The translations under genes and the position numbers were made by a program. A stretch of DNA of 64,000 nucleotides, from contig CM119266.1 in the NCBI GenBank assembly GCA_051294375.1, forward strand, positions 10,701,571-10,765,570, read 5' to 3'. The notes below the pieces were generated by a model, which worked only from the letters and a program-made list of their open reading frames with translations, was not told the origin of the DNA and did no database searches. Positions within the stretch are counted from its first letter, which is position 1. Each line of letters starts with the position of its first letter. Below, in pieces: positions 62,700 through 64,000 of the stretch. The DNA is from Paraspadella gotoi (lineage: Eukaryota > Chaetognatha).

Positions 62700-64000
62700 G
62701 ATTCACGAACCCTATTAAATGTATTTATATAATAATTTTTTTATATTTCATCTGTTTCTGATTTTTTTCTTCTTTTAATTTGTATGACTGTTTTTAATAC
62801 TGTTTTAATGTTGTTTATTATACTTGTACACACTGTGGGTCTTGATCTAGGCATAATTTTATTTTAGTATCAAGCTATACCGTGCGGATAAATATTTGTA
62901 CCTACAGAGAAAATAAATGAAAAATGAAAAATTACATTTTTTTCAAAAACCTCTTTTTCTTTTACTCCACACACCTGTATTTTTAATCAAAAAGAGTGAA
63001 TTCAATTAATAAAAAGTTAAATAACAAATAAGTAAGTTAATCTTTTATCTTTGTATTTAAAGCCTCATAAGTCACTGAAAATTTGACTTGACTTTAATAT
63101 TTTCCAACACGATAACTGCCATAGCCTAGAATAATATTAATTTATTTTTTCGTAAGAATTTTCGCTGATTATGTTTGGTTTAAATTAAACTTGTAATTTT
63201 ACTCTGATGCTGACATTGACTTTTGGGATATTTACAAATACCAAACACTTTTATTTCAATTAAATTTTATGTTATTCATTGTGATTGAAACCATTGCGAA
63301 TTTTTTAATGTAAATACTTTTTGATAATTTAAACTTTTACAATAAATTTATTTTGGTATACTAGAGCTTTCCTATTTTTATTTTTTGTTAGTTTATTAGA
63401 ACGTTAGACGTAATTTAATTTAGCTACTGAGCCCGAACAAACTAGAAACGATAACAAGGAAACACTATCATTTTGTGAACTTTTTTTCACGTTGTGGGCA
63501 CGTAAAAATTGACGCTTTAAAAGTTTAGATTCGAAACAAGAATAAGGAAAAAATGAATATTTTGTTACAAATTATAAAATCCGTTAAACTTAATGATGCT
63601 AGTCATTAAATATGAACGTACTATTGACCTATAATATGGAAGTACTACTATCATTCACTTGCAAATCTACTCGAGTAATTGAATGCTGATGAAAGATAAG
63701 TATAGAATCAGAACATTTTTTGACGCTAAAATGGACAGAGGGCGCGTTAAATATATTCGTTAGTCAATGTTACACAATAAATAATAATAAATAAACAAAA
63801 AGCAAACAAAGAAAAACGAAATAAAGATAAGATATTATATTGGTTGTACCAATTTCATATTATCGCAACAAAACAACTCTCTGAAAAAATTTTGCTCTTT
63901 TGTTTTTTGCTTACTATCTGATGTCCAAAGGGGTCGTTTTAGTTTGACGGAATTCACATGTGAACAACGATGAAACTATTCGAGTAGTAAATGTATTTCC
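62700..64000. other. AT-rich terminal stretch
   Basis: Contains the repeat partner at 62905-63000 and a reversed GGTACAACCAATAT-family fragment near 63836-63860. No gene recognised. Confidence 0.5.

Overview
The window is animal (metazoan) nuclear DNA, most likely from an invertebrate. It holds compact multi-exon genes with mostly GT-AG introns of 50 bp to several kb, AT-rich intergenic DNA packed with small transposable elements, and very many (CT)n/(AG)n microsatellites. The gene content (CBF-beta, Enhancer of polycomb, a ZP-domain receptor-like protein, an SLC7 transporter, an EFCAB10-type protein) is animal-specific. I cannot fix the phylum. Degenerate TTAGGG/TTAAGGG-like tracts argue mildly against insects, which use TTAGG.

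Gene-bearing part, 1-28.5 kb. (1) 1020-6891 (+): ten-exon SLC7 light-chain amino-acid transporter. (2) 4080-4683 (+): three-exon EFCAB10-like protein nested, same strand, inside intron 3 of the transporter. (3) 7331-17869 (-): eighteen-exon signal peptide/EGF/ZP/transmembrane protein of about 806 aa, converging on the transporter; its 5.8 kb intron 4 is full of transposons. (4) 18518-19458 (-): three-exon core-binding factor beta (Runx partner). (5) 22266-28538 (+): ten-exon Enhancer of polycomb, a subunit of the NuA4/TIP60 acetyltransferase complex. CBF-beta and Enhancer of polycomb diverge from a 2.8 kb shared upstream region. I assembled all exons by hand from splice sites, reading phase and family conservation.

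Transposon-rich gene desert, 28.5-41 kb. It contains foldback elements, a minisatellite, a miniature LTR retrotransposon, four short elements with GCCGACCGGG-like ends and degenerate telomere-like repeats, a Penelope-like element remnant (C-terminal piece of its GIY-YIG region), and four hammerhead-ribozyme-like motifs. One hammerhead lies just downstream of the Penelope coding remnant; another has a perfect stem II.

Pyrimidine-rich part, 41-64 kb. The + strand is dominated by CT/CTT simple repeats, broken by seven N gaps (four exactly 25 N). A block of about 3.1 kb is repeated with many single-base indels (43887-46943, 46969-50115, partial 50662-52085), which looks like unresolved or unpolished assembly. 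No convincing gene is seen there apart from one candidate 58-residue membrane ORF at 62446-62622.
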